Made by a program: the position numbers and the translations under genes
The notes under the pieces: model-generated
What the model was told of the DNA's origin: nothing
The model's input: the letters and a program-made list of their open reading frames with translations, nothing else
Databases searched by the model: none
Shown here: positions 16,255-25,518 of the stretch, piece by piece
How positions within the stretch are numbered: position 1 is the stretch's first letter
Layout of the letters: each line of letters opens with the position of its first letter
Assembly (NCBI GenBank): GCA_036493595.1
Contig: DASXPN010000106.1
Coordinates: 1-64,000 of the forward strand
Length of the DNA stretch: 64,000 nucleotides
Reading direction: 5' to 3'
DNA from: DATAES01 sp036493595
GTDB lineage: Bacteria; Actinomycetota; Acidimicrobiia; Acidimicrobiales; JACDCH01

Positions 16255-18261
16255 GTGGCGCATCCCGACCTGGTCGACGAGCAAGCGCATCTCGACCACG
16301 CCTATCGATGTCTCGCAGGCATGCGAAGACGGACCCAATCAGCGGTCGCCATCGACGACATGGCCGCACAGGCGGTCGACGGGGAGATCGCCCGATGGCA
16401 CTTGCAGCAGCGCCTGCGTTCCCTCGACGAGAACGTCGACGGGCTCGCGTTCGGGCGCATCGACGAGGAAGGCACGCCTCCTCATCCGGGCCCGACGTGG
16501 TACGTCGGCCGGCGCCACGTCGAAGACGAGCGCGGTGAGCCGGTCGTCGTCGACTGGCGGGCGTCGGTGTCGACGCCCTTCTACCGCGCCACCGCGTCCG
16601 ACCCGTTCGGACTGCACCGCCGGCGCCGCTTCATGATGTCGGGTCGCCAACTCGACGACTTGTTCGACGAGGTCTTCGACGATCCCGACTCGATCCACGC
16701 CGCCCGCCACGGCGGCATCCCCGATCCGTTGCTGGCGGAGCTCGAGCGCGAGCGCACGGGCGAGATGCGCGACATCGTCGCCACCATCCAGGCCGAACAG
16801 GACGTCGTCATCCGCGCGCCGCTCGACGCTTGTCTCGTCGTGCAGGGCGGCCCTGGCACGGGGAAGACCGCGGTCGGTCTGCACCGCGCCGCGTTCCTCC
16901 TCTACGAGCACCGTGAACTGCTCGACCAGGAGGGCGTACTCGTCATCGGTCCGAACCCGGTCTTCCTTCGGTACATCGCGCAGGTGCTGCCGTCGCTCGG
17001 CGAGACCGCGGTCCGCCAGACGACGATGCAACGCTTGCTCGGCGGGCGGATCCGTGGCTTCGACTCGCCCGAGGCGGCCGCCCTCAAGGGCGATGCGCGC
17101 ATGGCCACGGTGCTCAAACGCGCCGCGGACCGATTGATCAAGCAACCGGTCCGCGATCTCGAAGTCTCGACGAGTTGGGGAATGGTCCGGCTGCGCGTGA
17201 ATGACATCACGGCGGCGATGGACGAGGTCCGCACGCGGCACGTGCCGCACAACGTCGGTCGCAACGCGCTGCGCACGCAGCTCGTTCGGCTGGGTGAGCA
17301 GGCGATCGCGGAACGGCGCGGGGAGGACGCGGCACCGCTCGGCTTCGTCGAGGAGCTGCGCACCGACAAGGTGTTCCAGCGCGCCCTCGGCACGTGGTGG
17401 CCCGCCGTCAGCGCGCCGTCGCTCGTGCGCCGGGTGTTGTCGTCCCCGACGGCATTGCGCGGCGCGTCCGACGGTTTGCTGTCTGAGTCCGAGCAGTCGT
17501 TGCTCGTGCGCAAGGCCACGAAGCGAGCCGACGACGAGCCCTGGACGGCGGCGGATCTCGTACTCGTCGACGAGGCGGCCGCGCTGGCCGACGGCGCCCG
17601 TCACGTGTACGGCCACATCGTGGTCGACGAGGCGCAGGATCTCACCGGGATGGAGTTGCGCTCGCTCGGTCGGCGCTGCCCGCGCCGGTCGATGACAGTG
17701 CTCGGTGACCTGGCTCAAGCGACCCGGCCCGGTGGGCAGCGCTCGTGGGATGACGCGCTCGTGCAGCTCGGTTCCCCCGAGGGGGCGGAGATCACCGAGC
17801 TCGACCTCGGCTACCGCGTGCCCGCGCCGATCATCGACTTCGCCAACCGGTTGCTGGCGGAGGCGGCACCCGATGTGCGGCCGTCACGTTCGGTCCGCGC
17901 CCGCGGCGAGGCTCCGTCGCTCGTGACGGTGAGCGGCCAGGACGGCGATCTCGCGGCGGCCGTGCAGCGAGTGGTGGACGAGCAGACGGCGCGGTGGACG
18001 TCGGTCGGTGTCGTGCTCCCGGAGGGAGTCGGTCCCGTGCTCGACCGGGTCGCCGACGGTGTGGTCGTGGTGTCGCCGATGGAGGCGAAGGGGTTGGAGT
18101 TCGACGCGGTGGTCGTGGTCGAGCCTGCGCTGGTGGCGCAGTCCGGCGACGACCACCACGCCGGCCTCCGGCTGCTCTATGTCGCGCTCACACGCGCCGT
18201 GCAGACGCTGACGATCGTGCATTCGTTGCCGCTGCCGGAGGCCCTCCGCGCCGTCACGTAG
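16255..18261 (+). CDS. helD: HelD-like superfamily I helicase
   Basis: A 668-residue UvrD/Rep-related ATPase of the HelD type. An N-terminal segment of ~190 residues with a helical pair and PVVVDWRASVSTPFYRA precedes the Walker A motif GGPGTGKT at about 198-205. Walker B is VVDEAQDL near residue 456, and the C-terminal motif LLYVALTRAVQTL closes the helicase core. HelD binds RNA polymerase and removes it from stalled complexes; some actinobacterial relatives give rifampicin tolerance. GTG 16255 follows AAGGAGG by 8 bp, so I prefer it over ATG 16225. Confidence 0.88.
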   Translation: MAHPDLVDEQAHLDHAYRCLAGMRRRTQSAVAIDDMAAQAVDGEIARWHLQQRLRSLDENVDGLAFGRIDEEGTPPHPGPTWYVGRRHVEDERGEPVVVDWRASVSTPFYRATASDPFGLHRRRRFMMSGRQLDDLFDEVFDDPDSIHAARHGGIPDPLLAELERERTGEMRDIVATIQAEQDVVIRAPLDACLVVQGGPGTGKTAVGLHRAAFLLYEHRELLDQEGVLVIGPNPVFLRYIAQVLPSLGETAVRQTTMQRLLGGRIRGFDSPEAAALKGDARMATVLKRAADRLIKQPVRDLEVSTSWGMVRLRVNDITAAMDEVRTRHVPHNVGRNALRTQLVRLGEQAIAERRGEDAAPLGFVEELRTDKVFQRALGTWWPAVSAPSLVRRVLSSPTALRGASDGLLSESEQSLLVRKATKRADDEPWTAADLVLVDEAAALADGARHVYGHIVVDEAQDLTGMELRSLGRRCPRRSMTVLGDLAQATRPGGQRSWDDALVQLGSPEGAEITELDLGYRVPAPIIDFANRLLAEAAPDVRPSRSVRARGEAPSLVTVSGQDGDLAAAVQRVVDEQTARWTSVGVVLPEGVGPVLDRVADGVVVVSPMEAKGLEFDAVVVVEPALVAQSGDDHHAGLRLLYVALTRAVQTLTIVHSLPLPEALRAVT

Positions 18262-18283
18262 TTTTCGTCACGTAGTTTTTCGC
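18253..18283. repeat. short tandem duplication at the HelD stop codon
   Basis: The stretch gtcacgtagtttt occurs twice in direct succession, and each copy contains a TAG. It lies between the helicase stop and the next gene's start and looks like a replication-slippage duplication. Confidence 0.5.
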
Positions 18284-18284
18284 G

Positions 18285-19067
18285 GTGCTCGGCCCCGACG
18301 ACGCTCTCCTCACCGGCAAGTGCGCGATCGTCACCGGCGCCGCGCAGGGGATCGGCGAGGCGATCGCCATGGCGTTCGCTCGCTTCGGCGCCTCGCTCGC
18401 GTTGTGCGATCGCGATGCGGACGGTCTGTCCCGCGTGGCCAGAGCGATCGACGACATCGGGCGGCCGGTGGTCACCGGCGTGCTCGATGTCCGCGACCGT
18501 CAACAAGTCGATGCCTTCGTCGCTGACGCGGTTGCCGCGCTCACCCATCGGGTCGACGTGGTCGTGAACAACGCAGGCGGCGGGTTCCCGTCCGCCTTCC
18601 TCGACGTCAACGACAAAGGGCAGGACGCGCTCATCCGCGAGAACTTCTCGTCGGTCACCCATGTCGTGCGTGCGTGCATGCCGCACATGAGCGCGGGCGG
18701 GTCGATCATCAACCTCACGTCGATCGAAGCGCACCGCGCGGGGCCGGGCTACGCCGTCTACTCCGCGATGAAGGCCGCGGTGGACAGCCTGACGAAGTCG
18801 CTCGCCCTCGAGCTCGGTGATCGCGGTATCCGCGTGAACTGCATCGCTCCCGACGTGATCCCGACGCCGGGCGTCGGTGAGCTCGAGGGAGTCGCACCCC
18901 GGATGGCGCTACCGGTGCGCGGTCACGTCGATGACGTTGCCGGCGCCGCGGTGTTCCTGGCCGGCGGGATGAGCCGGTTCGTCACGGGCACGACCATTCA
19001 TGTGGACGGAGGCAACCACGCCGCGGGTGGATGGCAGCGCCAGCCCGACGGCTCCTGGCGTCCGTGA
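18285..19067 (+). CDS. short-chain dehydrogenase/reductase
   Basis: A 260-residue classical SDR. It has the Rossmann motif TGAAQGIG near residues 17-24, NNAGG, a serine in NLTSIEAH and the catalytic YSAMK. The C-terminus ends VTGTTIHVDGGNHAAGGW, close to the family norm. It probably oxidises a hydroxy group of a lipid or CoA ester with NAD(P). GTG 18285 lies 24 bp after the helicase stop, within the duplicated segment's edge. No operator of the main regulon is seen here. Confidence 0.9.
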   Translation: MLGPDDALLTGKCAIVTGAAQGIGEAIAMAFARFGASLALCDRDADGLSRVARAIDDIGRPVVTGVLDVRDRQQVDAFVADAVAALTHRVDVVVNNAGGGFPSAFLDVNDKGQDALIRENFSSVTHVVRACMPHMSAGGSIINLTSIEAHRAGPGYAVYSAMKAAVDSLTKSLALELGDRGIRVNCIAPDVIPTPGVGELEGVAPRMALPVRGHVDDVAGAAVFLAGGMSRFVTGTTIHVDGGNHAAGGWQRQPDGSWRP

Positions 19068-19082
19068 GCCTCTGACGGGCGG

Positions 19083-20180
19083 CTAGATGTCGTCGGGGAC
19101 GACGCTGCCTTGATCGAGCGCCTGCACCACGGACGCCAACCCTTCGAGCCGCTTGCGCAGCTCTTGCTCTGCCTCCCGCACGCTGTCCCGACGACGGCGC
19201 GCGTCCGCCAGCATCTCGGCTGACTCGCGCTCGGCGCCGGCGATGAGGTCGGAGGCTCGCCGCTGTGACTCCTCCTGCGCGGTCCGCGACTCGGCGAGCA
19301 TGGTGTCTGCTTCCTCGCGGGCAGATGTCGCTGCTTGCAGCACCGAGTCCGCTTCCTGCGTCGCCGTTTCGCGCATCGTTCGAGCGTCGGCCTCTGCGGC
19401 TTCGCGCACGACCGATGCCTGCTCGTCGGCCGCGGCGCGGGCCGACTTGGCCTGTTCCTCGGCGGCGGCGCGAACCGAGTTCGCGTCGGTGGCGGCTTTC
19501 GTCCGGACGCGGGTCGCTTCGTCGTCGGCTTCGCGCAGGATGGCGGCGGATTGCTCGTCGGCGCGTTGGAGCACCTCGCGCATCTGCTCACCCGCGTGGC
19601 GCACGATCGACGCGATCTCTTCGCCGAACGCGGCATACGGATCGATGGCGCCGGCTTTGGATTCAGAATGTGCAGACACGGGCACTCGCTCCGGCTCTCG
19701 GGTTTGGGGTTCGGCCTTCGGTTCGACTTCGGGTTCGGGCTCTTGCGCTGACGCGGGTTCAGGTTCCGGCTCGAGCTCGAGTTGCGGTTCTGGCTCTGGT
19801 TCGGGCTCAGCGTTGGCGCGTTCGGCGGCCTTCGCGGCCTGCGCCGGCGCCTCGAGCATGGCGGGCGTCTTCGCAGCCTCCGGCGGCGGGGCTTGTGAGA
19901 TGGCGAAGCGCAGCTGGCGGATTGCCGCGTCGATCTCGGTCTCGTTGATCTGGGGCCGCACCGGCGGCAACGAACCGTTGTTGTCGACGTAGCACGACAG
20001 GCCCTCGCTCAGTTCGGCGGGTGACGTCCGAGCGAGCACGCTCATGGCCTCGGTGACGTCTTCGCCCGACAGATCAGGGAATCCGTGCGACGACAGGTAC
20101 GACTCGGGGTCGCTGTCGAACCGCGCCTGGTCGTCCGCACTGGTGAGCAGGCCGCGAAGGAACTCCAAGATATTGGCCAT
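19083..20180 (-). CDS. IniB-N-terminal-like, Glu/Pro-rich coiled-coil protein
   Basis: A 365-residue protein in three parts. Residues 1-60 (starting MANILEFLRGLL, then SHGFPDLSGEDVTEAMSVL) resemble the IniB N-terminal domain of actinobacteria. Residues ~120-165 are a Glu-Pro repeat region. Residues ~185-360 form a long Ala/Glu/Arg-rich coiled coil with many heptads, like DivIVA or ATP-synthase-b-like stalks. The protein is acidic with no membrane segment, so a scaffold or cell-envelope-associated role is possible but unproven. It is transcribed divergently from the SnoaL-like gene, 25 bp apart. Confidence 0.75.
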   Translation of the reverse strand: MANILEFLRGLLTSADDQARFDSDPESYLSSHGFPDLSGEDVTEAMSVLARTSPAELSEGLSCYVDNNGSLPPVRPQINETEIDAAIRQLRFAISQAPPPEAAKTPAMLEAPAQAAKAAERANAEPEPEPEPQLELEPEPEPASAQEPEPEVEPKAEPQTREPERVPVSAHSESKAGAIDPYAAFGEEIASIVRHAGEQMREVLQRADEQSAAILREADDEATRVRTKAATDANSVRAAAEEQAKSARAAADEQASVVREAAEADARTMRETATQEADSVLQAATSAREEADTMLAESRTAQEESQRRASDLIAGAERESAEMLADARRRRDSVREAEQELRKRLEGLASVVQALDQGSVVPDDI

Positions 20181-20205
20181 TCCGGAAAACAGTACCGTTC
20201 CGCCT

Positions 20206-20595
20206 GTGTCAGATGAGCAGGGGGTCCGCCGGACGCTTGCGCTCTATTGCCAGCTCTGCGACGACGGTCGTTTCGACGAATGGGCGGAGCTGTTCACGGA
20301 GGGCGCTCGCTTCACCGTGATGGGCGGCACCCACGCGGGTCGCGACAACGTCAAGGCATGGATCGAGGCGGCGCAACCACCGGAGCGACGCGGCAAGCAT
20401 TTCCTCGGGCAGAGCGTCGTCGACTTCGAGCCGGACGGCCTGACCGCCACCGGAGTCACCGACTACACGTTCGTATCCAAGCGGTCGGAGGGCTACGTCA
20501 TCACTTCCGCCGGCCGCTACCACGACACGTTGCATCGAGGCGACGACGGACGTTGGCGCTTCGACTCCCGCGAGATCCGCTTTCTCGGCGACTGA
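20206..20595 (+). CDS. SnoaL-like (NTF2 fold) protein
   Basis: A 129-residue protein of the SnoaL-like/NTF2 fold: an N-terminal helix (RRTLALYCQLCDDGRFDEWAELF) followed by strands with TVMGGTHAGRDNVKAWIE and HFLGQSVVDFEPDGLTATG, ending GRWRFDSREIRFLGD. Members are cyclases, isomerases or ring-hydroxylating dioxygenase small subunits, so the exact role is unknown. I start at GTG 20206, inside cctgtgtcag, which resembles one half of the operator. The longer frame lies inside the divergent IniB-like gene. Confidence 0.82.
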   Translation: MSDEQGVRRTLALYCQLCDDGRFDEWAELFTEGARFTVMGGTHAGRDNVKAWIEAAQPPERRGKHFLGQSVVDFEPDGLTATGVTDYTFVSKRSEGYVITSAGRYHDTLHRGDDGRWRFDSREIRFLGD

Positions 20596-20617
20596 CGCAC
20601 GGCCCGGGCTGGGGCGG

Positions 20618-20668
20618 AATGTTGGTTCCATTGTGGGGCTATAGCCCCACAATGGACCCGGAGTTGGG
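20618..20668 (+). repeat. intergenic hairpin repeat, copy A
   Basis: Contains a perfect 28-bp palindrome at 20628-20655 (ccattgtggggc...gccccacaatgg) with unpaired flanks aatgttggt on the left and acccggagttggg on the right. It lies between two convergent genes. The same element recurs at 27002, 36048 and 51887. Confidence 0.85.
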
Positions 20669-20721
20669 CGTCGTGGGTCGTGGGCGCCGTGGGTCGTAGG
20701 CGCCGGGGCGCGTGGGAGCTG

Positions 20722-22278
20722 TCAGCCGCGGATGGAGGTGGGGTAGCCGCCACCGCCGAAGCGTTCGTCGAGGGCGGCGTAGTCGACGGCCCATCCGTCC
20801 CGCGGCAGCTTGTCGACGAACTCGACCGAGCGCGGCTTCTTGTACGAGGCGATGAGTGAACGACAGTGCTCGACGATCTCGTCGGCAGTCACGTCGTGGC
20901 CTTCGCGCACGACGACGATCGCCTTCACGGATTGACCCCATGTCGTGTCGCGCACGCCGATCACCGCCGCCTCTTGCACACCGGGATGTCGCTGCAACGC
21001 GCCCTCGACCTCGGCGGGATAGATGTTCTCGGCCGCTGACTTGATGAGCCGTCCCTTCGGCCCGATCCACGTGAGCGAGCCGTCGTCCTCGCGGCGGCCG
21101 AGGTCGTTGGTGTGGTGCCAGTCGCCGGCGAGTCGTTGCGTATTCAACTCGTCGCGATGGAGGAAGCCGTTCATCACGGTCGGACCACGCGCCACCATCT
21201 CGCCGACCTCACCCGGTGCGACCTCGTTGCCATCGGGATCGACGATGCGCACGAGCGCCATGGGCGACGGGCGGCCTGAACTGCCGACCGCGTCACCGCC
21301 CCACGCGTTCAGCGTGAGCATGCCCATGACCTCGGTCTGCCCGAACCCTGCCGGCTTGCGGGCCCACGGGCTTTCGTCGACCGTGACCATCGCGTTCCAC
21401 TCCGGCTTCCCGCCGAACGTGCGCAGCGACGAGAGGTCGTACCGGTTGTCGGCGTTGACCTCGAGGATCTGCTTGATCGTCGGGCCGAGCACGAACGCGC
21501 CGGTGCAGCGTTCGGTGGCGATCAAGCGGCACAGCTCTTCCGCGTCGACGCGACGCGTGAAGACGTTCGTTCCCCCGAAGTGGAACGTAGCGAGCGTCGT
21601 CATGAACGTCGCCACATGGAACAGCGGTCCGGAGTTGAGGTACACGTACTCGCTGTCGACTCGTTGCAGGTTGCCCATCACGAGGTCCTGCACGAGCACG
21701 GCCCAATGCGAGAGCAGCGCGCCGTTCGGCCGTCCGGTGAACGCGGCCGTGTAGAGCTGAAGGACGGCGGACCCGGGATCGACGACGACGGCGGGATCCT
21801 CGACCGAACCGCCGGACAGGAACGTCTCGTACGCGTGGTCCGTGCGCGGCGCGGCGTCGTGCTGCAACCACCGACCACGCGCCCCTTCGGCTGCGATCTC
21901 TCGCGCCGCACGCACGGCGTCGCCGATCTCCTCGTCCTGCCAGATGACGACCTTCGCTTTGCAGTCGTCGATGACGAATGCGAATTCGTCGGGTGATTGC
22001 CGCCAGTTGGCGGGACAGAAGATGGCGCCGAGCTTCGCCGCCGCGAGTAGGCACTCGAGCACCCGGAACGAGTTCTGGCCGAGCCACAGGATGCGGTCGC
22101 CGGTGGTGACGCCGGCATCGCGTGCGAGCGCGTTGGCCAGTTGGCTCACGCGGTCGTCCAACGCCGGCCACGTCAGGCGCGTCTCGCCGTCGACGACCGC
22201 AGTGCGCTGCGGGAAGCTCCGCCGGTTCTCGCGCAGGATGTCGCCCAACGTCAGCGCGTGCAACAGGTCGACGGTCAT
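20722..22278 (-). CDS. acyl-CoA ligase-like protein with altered catalytic motifs
   Basis: A 518-residue member of the AMP-forming ligase superfamily. The P-loop region reads LYTAAFTGRPNGALLSHWA, so the usual lysine of PKG is an asparagine. GFGQTE, NDLGRREDDG and LIKSAAENIYPAEVE are recognisable. At the C-terminus the A10 lysine is missing: YKKPRSVEFVDKLPR is followed by DGWAVDYAALDERFGGGGYP instead of a GK motif. Adenylation may be weak or absent, or the protein may belong to a subfamily with another mechanism. ATG 22278 begins the family-like MTVDLLHALTLGD; the longer frame is not conserved-looking. Confidence 0.85.
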   Translation of the reverse strand: MTVDLLHALTLGDILRENRRSFPQRTAVVDGETRLTWPALDDRVSQLANALARDAGVTTGDRILWLGQNSFRVLECLLAAAKLGAIFCPANWRQSPDEFAFVIDDCKAKVVIWQDEEIGDAVRAAREIAAEGARGRWLQHDAAPRTDHAYETFLSGGSVEDPAVVVDPGSAVLQLYTAAFTGRPNGALLSHWAVLVQDLVMGNLQRVDSEYVYLNSGPLFHVATFMTTLATFHFGGTNVFTRRVDAEELCRLIATERCTGAFVLGPTIKQILEVNADNRYDLSSLRTFGGKPEWNAMVTVDESPWARKPAGFGQTEVMGMLTLNAWGGDAVGSSGRPSPMALVRIVDPDGNEVAPGEVGEMVARGPTVMNGFLHRDELNTQRLAGDWHHTNDLGRREDDGSLTWIGPKGRLIKSAAENIYPAEVEGALQRHPGVQEAAVIGVRDTTWGQSVKAIVVVREGHDVTADEIVEHCRSLIASYKKPRSVEFVDKLPRDGWAVDYAALDERFGGGGYPTSIRG

Positions 22279-22348
22279 GGCGGGATGCTGCCAGACCCCA
22301 CGTCCCGAAGCGCAGCCTGCCGACGACTCAGCTTGTACGGTGCCGCCG

Positions 22349-23422
22349 GTGGAGGTCTGGACGACGGGACTGTCCCTGCCACGCGTGGCGGCGCGCATGG
22401 CGGCGCGAGCGGAACAGGCGGGCTTCGACGGCATGGTCGTCGTCGACAGCCAGAACCTCGCGGGCGATTGCTATGTCGCGCTGGCCATGGCGGCGCGCGA
22501 GACAGAACATCTGCAACTGGCGACCGGTGTGACGAATCCCTTCACGCGCCATCCGGCGGTCACGGCGTCCGCGATCGCGAGCTTGCAGGTCGAGTCCGAC
22601 GGTCGGGCCGTGCTCGGCATCGGTCGGGGCGACTCCGCGCTCGCCCATCTCGGTCACGCGCCGGCGCGCGTCGCACACCTCGAGCGGTACCTCGCGGCCG
22701 TGCAGGCGTACCTGCGAGGGGAAGAGATCGCCTTCGAGGAGCTCGCGCCGTTCGACCCTCCCGGGGCTGCGCCTCCGGTCGACACGCTCGAGCTCGATGC
22801 CACCGCGGGTGCGAGCAGGCTCCACTGGTTACGACCTGACCTGCCCAAGGTCCCGGTCGATGTGTCCGCGACCGGTCCCAAGGTCATCGATGCTGCGGCG
22901 CGTCTTGCGGATCGCGTGACGTTGGCCGTTGGCGCCGATCCGGACCGGCTCCGATGGGCCATCGAGCGCGTGCGGGCCCAGACGCACGCCGTCGACGAGT
23001 TCGGCATCGGTGCGTTCGTCAATGTCGTGTGCCATCCGGACGTGGAAGTGGCGCGCGCGCTGGCCATCGGTGGCATGTCGACGTTTGCCCGCTTCAACGT
23101 CATGCACGGCGCGACCGAGGGGCCGTTGTTCGACGGTGGATCGGCGACGCTGTCGCGTCTGCACGACGCGTATGACATGCGGCAGCACACGCGTGCGGAC
23201 TCACCGCAGGCCGCCACCCTCGATGACGGCTTCGTCGACCGGTTCGGCATCGTCGGGCCGCCGGACGCGTGCGTCGAGCGACTGCTCGCCTTGCGCGACC
23301 TCGGCGTCGAGCGTGTGGTGATCGTGGGACCGTCGCTCGGCGCCGACCGCGACGCGGCGATCGAGGCGTCCACTCTGTTCGCGACGGAAGTGGTGCCGGA
23401 GCTGCGACGCACCACCGCGTGA
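22349..23422 (+). CDS. LLM-class (probable F420-dependent) oxidoreductase
   Basis: A ~357-residue TIM-barrel protein of the luciferase-like monooxygenase class. It shows AEQAGFDGMVVVDSQN, LQLATGVTNPFTRHPAVTA (the TRHP motif is common in F420-binding members), GRAVLGIGRGDSALAHLG and late RFGIVGPPDACVERLLAL. In actinobacteria such proteins often use F420 to reduce or oxidise substrates in catabolism. GTG 22349 gives VEVWTTGLSLPR; GTG 22340 is an equally possible start. It is transcribed divergently from the ligase-like gene. Confidence 0.85.
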   Translation: MEVWTTGLSLPRVAARMAARAEQAGFDGMVVVDSQNLAGDCYVALAMAARETEHLQLATGVTNPFTRHPAVTASAIASLQVESDGRAVLGIGRGDSALAHLGHAPARVAHLERYLAAVQAYLRGEEIAFEELAPFDPPGAAPPVDTLELDATAGASRLHWLRPDLPKVPVDVSATGPKVIDAAARLADRVTLAVGADPDRLRWAIERVRAQTHAVDEFGIGAFVNVVCHPDVEVARALAIGGMSTFARFNVMHGATEGPLFDGGSATLSRLHDAYDMRQHTRADSPQAATLDDGFVDRFGIVGPPDACVERLLALRDLGVERVVIVGPSLGADRDAAIEASTLFATEVVPELRRTTA

Positions 23423-23458
23423 CGCGGGGTGGTGCGGGGATGTCGGCGCGGCCGACGC

Positions 23459-24595
23459 TCAGCGATGAGGGGTCGTGAGCCACTCGATGTTGTCGTGGAA
23501 CAGACCCGGCGCCGCGCCGGCGTCGCAACCGGCACGTGCGTAGTCCGCCAGCGGGTCGGCCGTTCCCTCGGAATGCGGGTAGTCGCTGCATAGCATGAAG
23601 ATGTCGCCGCCGCGTGCGGTGAGCCTGCGAGGGTCCTCGTACGCGAACGATGACACCCGCACCCGCTCGAGGAAGTAATCGCTCGGACGGCGCGCCAGCT
23701 CGACCGTCGCTTCACCGTTGAGCCGCGTCGTGAAGTCGGCGGCGCCGTCGAGCATCAACAGGTACTGAGGCACCCAGATCGAGCTGAGCTCGACGATGCC
23801 GATCCGCAAGCCGGGATGGCGATCGAAGATGCCGTTGAGGATCAGATCGGTGACGGCCAGCGCCGGTGGCACCCACAAGAACACCGACTCGATGACGGGG
23901 ACGAACGCTTGGTCGTCCGTGTACCAGCAGTCGTCGAGCACTCGTGGTTGGTCGGCGACATGGAACACCGGCGTGATGTCGTGGTCGACGAACGCCGACC
24001 AGAGCACGTCGTGATCCGGATGCGACAGCGGCCGCCCGTCCACAGGCGCGGGAGCGATCATCGCCAAGCGAACACCGGCCGACGCCAGCGAGTGCAGCTC
24101 CGTACGCAGCCAATCGGGATCGCGCAACGTGAGGTGTGCGACCGGACGCAGCCGCCCGCCGCTCTCTTCGATGACGACCTGGCACCAACGGTTCCAAGCG
24201 GTCATGTTCGCGGTGAGCGCCGGCAGGTCACTCGACAGCTTGCGCTCCCACAACAGACCGAAGTTCGGGAAGCACACCGCCGCATCGAGACCCACTTGGT
24301 CGAGCCAGGCGACGCGAGCACGCGGCGACCAGTACGACTCCGGCACCGACTCGTCGTAGTTGTACTCCGACCGCTCCCCGCGACGTAGCAACCGGCGATG
24401 GCGACCGCACGACTCGGTGTCGCCGGGACGGTGCGCGTCGGCGAGCTCGATCTGCTCGCCGCGCCACGTCAGCCACGTGAAGCCGCGCTCGTCGTCCGTC
24501 AGCCCCAGTGCCTCCTCGCGCATGGACGGGTCGATGTGGTCGAGCCACATCGACCGGGGTTCGTAGAGGTGTTGGTCCGAATCGATGACCGTCAT
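23459..24595 (-). CDS. amidohydrolase-2 family (ACMSD-like) hydrolase/decarboxylase
   Basis: A 378-residue metal-dependent amidohydrolase. The N-terminal motif VIDSDQHLYEP and the C-terminal CSDYPHSEG supply the metal and catalytic Asp/His, and ILNGIFDRHPGLRIGIVE is the conserved barrel segment. The family includes ACMSD-type decarboxylases and hydrolases of CoA-ester-derived intermediates. The ATG at 24595 overlaps the upstream SDR stop by ATGA; the longer frame runs inside that SDR. Two related genes lie at 34979 and 36104. Confidence 0.88.
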   Translation of the reverse strand: MTVIDSDQHLYEPRSMWLDHIDPSMREEALGLTDDERGFTWLTWRGEQIELADAHRPGDTESCGRHRRLLRRGERSEYNYDESVPESYWSPRARVAWLDQVGLDAAVCFPNFGLLWERKLSSDLPALTANMTAWNRWCQVVIEESGGRLRPVAHLTLRDPDWLRTELHSLASAGVRLAMIAPAPVDGRPLSHPDHDVLWSAFVDHDITPVFHVADQPRVLDDCWYTDDQAFVPVIESVFLWVPPALAVTDLILNGIFDRHPGLRIGIVELSSIWVPQYLLMLDGAADFTTRLNGEATVELARRPSDYFLERVRVSSFAYEDPRRLTARGGDIFMLCSDYPHSEGTADPLADYARAGCDAGAAPGLFHDNIEWLTTPHR

Positions 24596-25497
24596 CGGCC
24601 GAATCCCATCTTCGGCGCGCCGGACCGCCGGCCTTCGAACAGCTCGCCCTTGCGGGTGCGGATGGCGTCGACCGACCAACGCTCGTCTTGCTCGACCTCG
24701 CTCACCATCGTCCATCCCTCCATGAGGTGCAGGCGGCCACCGAACACCACGAAGACCTGACCCGTCACGTCGGCGGCATCGTCGCTCGCCAGCCACGCGA
24801 CGACCGGGCCGACGTTGTCGGCGTCCCACTCGTCGAAGCCGCCTTCCGGCGGCGCCCCGAAGTCGCCCAGCACGGTCTCGGTCATTCGGGTGCGAGCACG
24901 CGGCGCAATCGCGTTCACGGTCACGCCATAGTTCTTCAGCTCGCGCGCGAGCGAGATCGTCATACCCGCGATGCCCGCCTTGGCCACCGCGTAGTTGGCT
25001 TGACCGGTACCGCCGTACAGGCCGGCCTCCGATGCGGTGTTGATCACCGCGGCGCGTACGTCGTCGCCCGCCTTCGAACGCTCGCGCCAGTGCTCGGCGG
25101 CGAAGCGGGTCGGCGCGAAGTGACCCTTGAGGTGCACGCGGATGACGTCGTCCCATGCGTCCTCGTCCATCTTGAACGACATCGAGTCGCGCAGGACGCC
25201 CGCGTTGTTGACGAGTATGTCGAGCCGGCCGAACTCGTCGACGGCGCGGTGGATGAGCGTCCGGGCGCCGTCCCATGACGCGACGTCGTCGGCGCTCGCA
25301 ACGGCCTTGCCGCCCGCGGCCACGATTGTCGCGACCGTCTCGTGCGCGTGACTGCTCTCACGGCTGCCGTCGAGCGCGGTGCCGAGATCGTTGACGACGA
25401 CCGACGCGCCCTCCGCGGCGAGTGCGAGCGCCTCACCGCGCCCGATGCCTCGGCCGGCACCCGTGACGATCGCGACCCTGCCTTCGAGCGCCCCCAT
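24592..25497 (-). CDS. short-chain dehydrogenase, multifunctional-protein-2 type
   Basis: A 301-residue SDR of the type related to the 3-hydroxyacyl-CoA dehydrogenase half of peroxisomal multifunctional enzyme 2. It has TGAGRGIGRGEALALAAEGA, VVNDLGTALDG, NNAGVLRDSMSFKMDED, and catalytic NYAVAKAG. The NDLG motif and the ~30-residue tail past the core are typical. It is a paralogue of the gene at 44319. It is coupled to the amidohydrolase by a 4-bp overlap, and its start is 21 bp from an operator shared with the amidase gene. Confidence 0.9.
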   Translation of the reverse strand: MGALEGRVAIVTGAGRGIGRGEALALAAEGASVVVNDLGTALDGSRESSHAHETVATIVAAGGKAVASADDVASWDGARTLIHRAVDEFGRLDILVNNAGVLRDSMSFKMDEDAWDDVIRVHLKGHFAPTRFAAEHWRERSKAGDDVRAAVINTASEAGLYGGTGQANYAVAKAGIAGMTISLARELKNYGVTVNAIAPRARTRMTETVLGDFGAPPEGGFDEWDADNVGPVVAWLASDDAADVTGQVFVVFGGRLHLMEGWTMVSEVEQDERWSVDAIRTRKGELFEGRRSGAPKMGFGR

Positions 25498-25518
25498 GAC
25501 GGGGAACGTAGCCCTGGC

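Noticed and set aside
16339..17718. 459-residue frame on the - strand
   Set aside because: It is antisense to the helicase, whose Walker motifs are on the + strand.
20203..20212. ctgtgtcaga at the SnoaL-like start as an operator
   Set aside because: Only one half-site matches; the other arm is absent.
20618..20668. Hairpin repeats as simple intrinsic terminators
   Set aside because: There is no U-run after the stem, and the conserved flanks extend well beyond it, which a simple terminator would not need.
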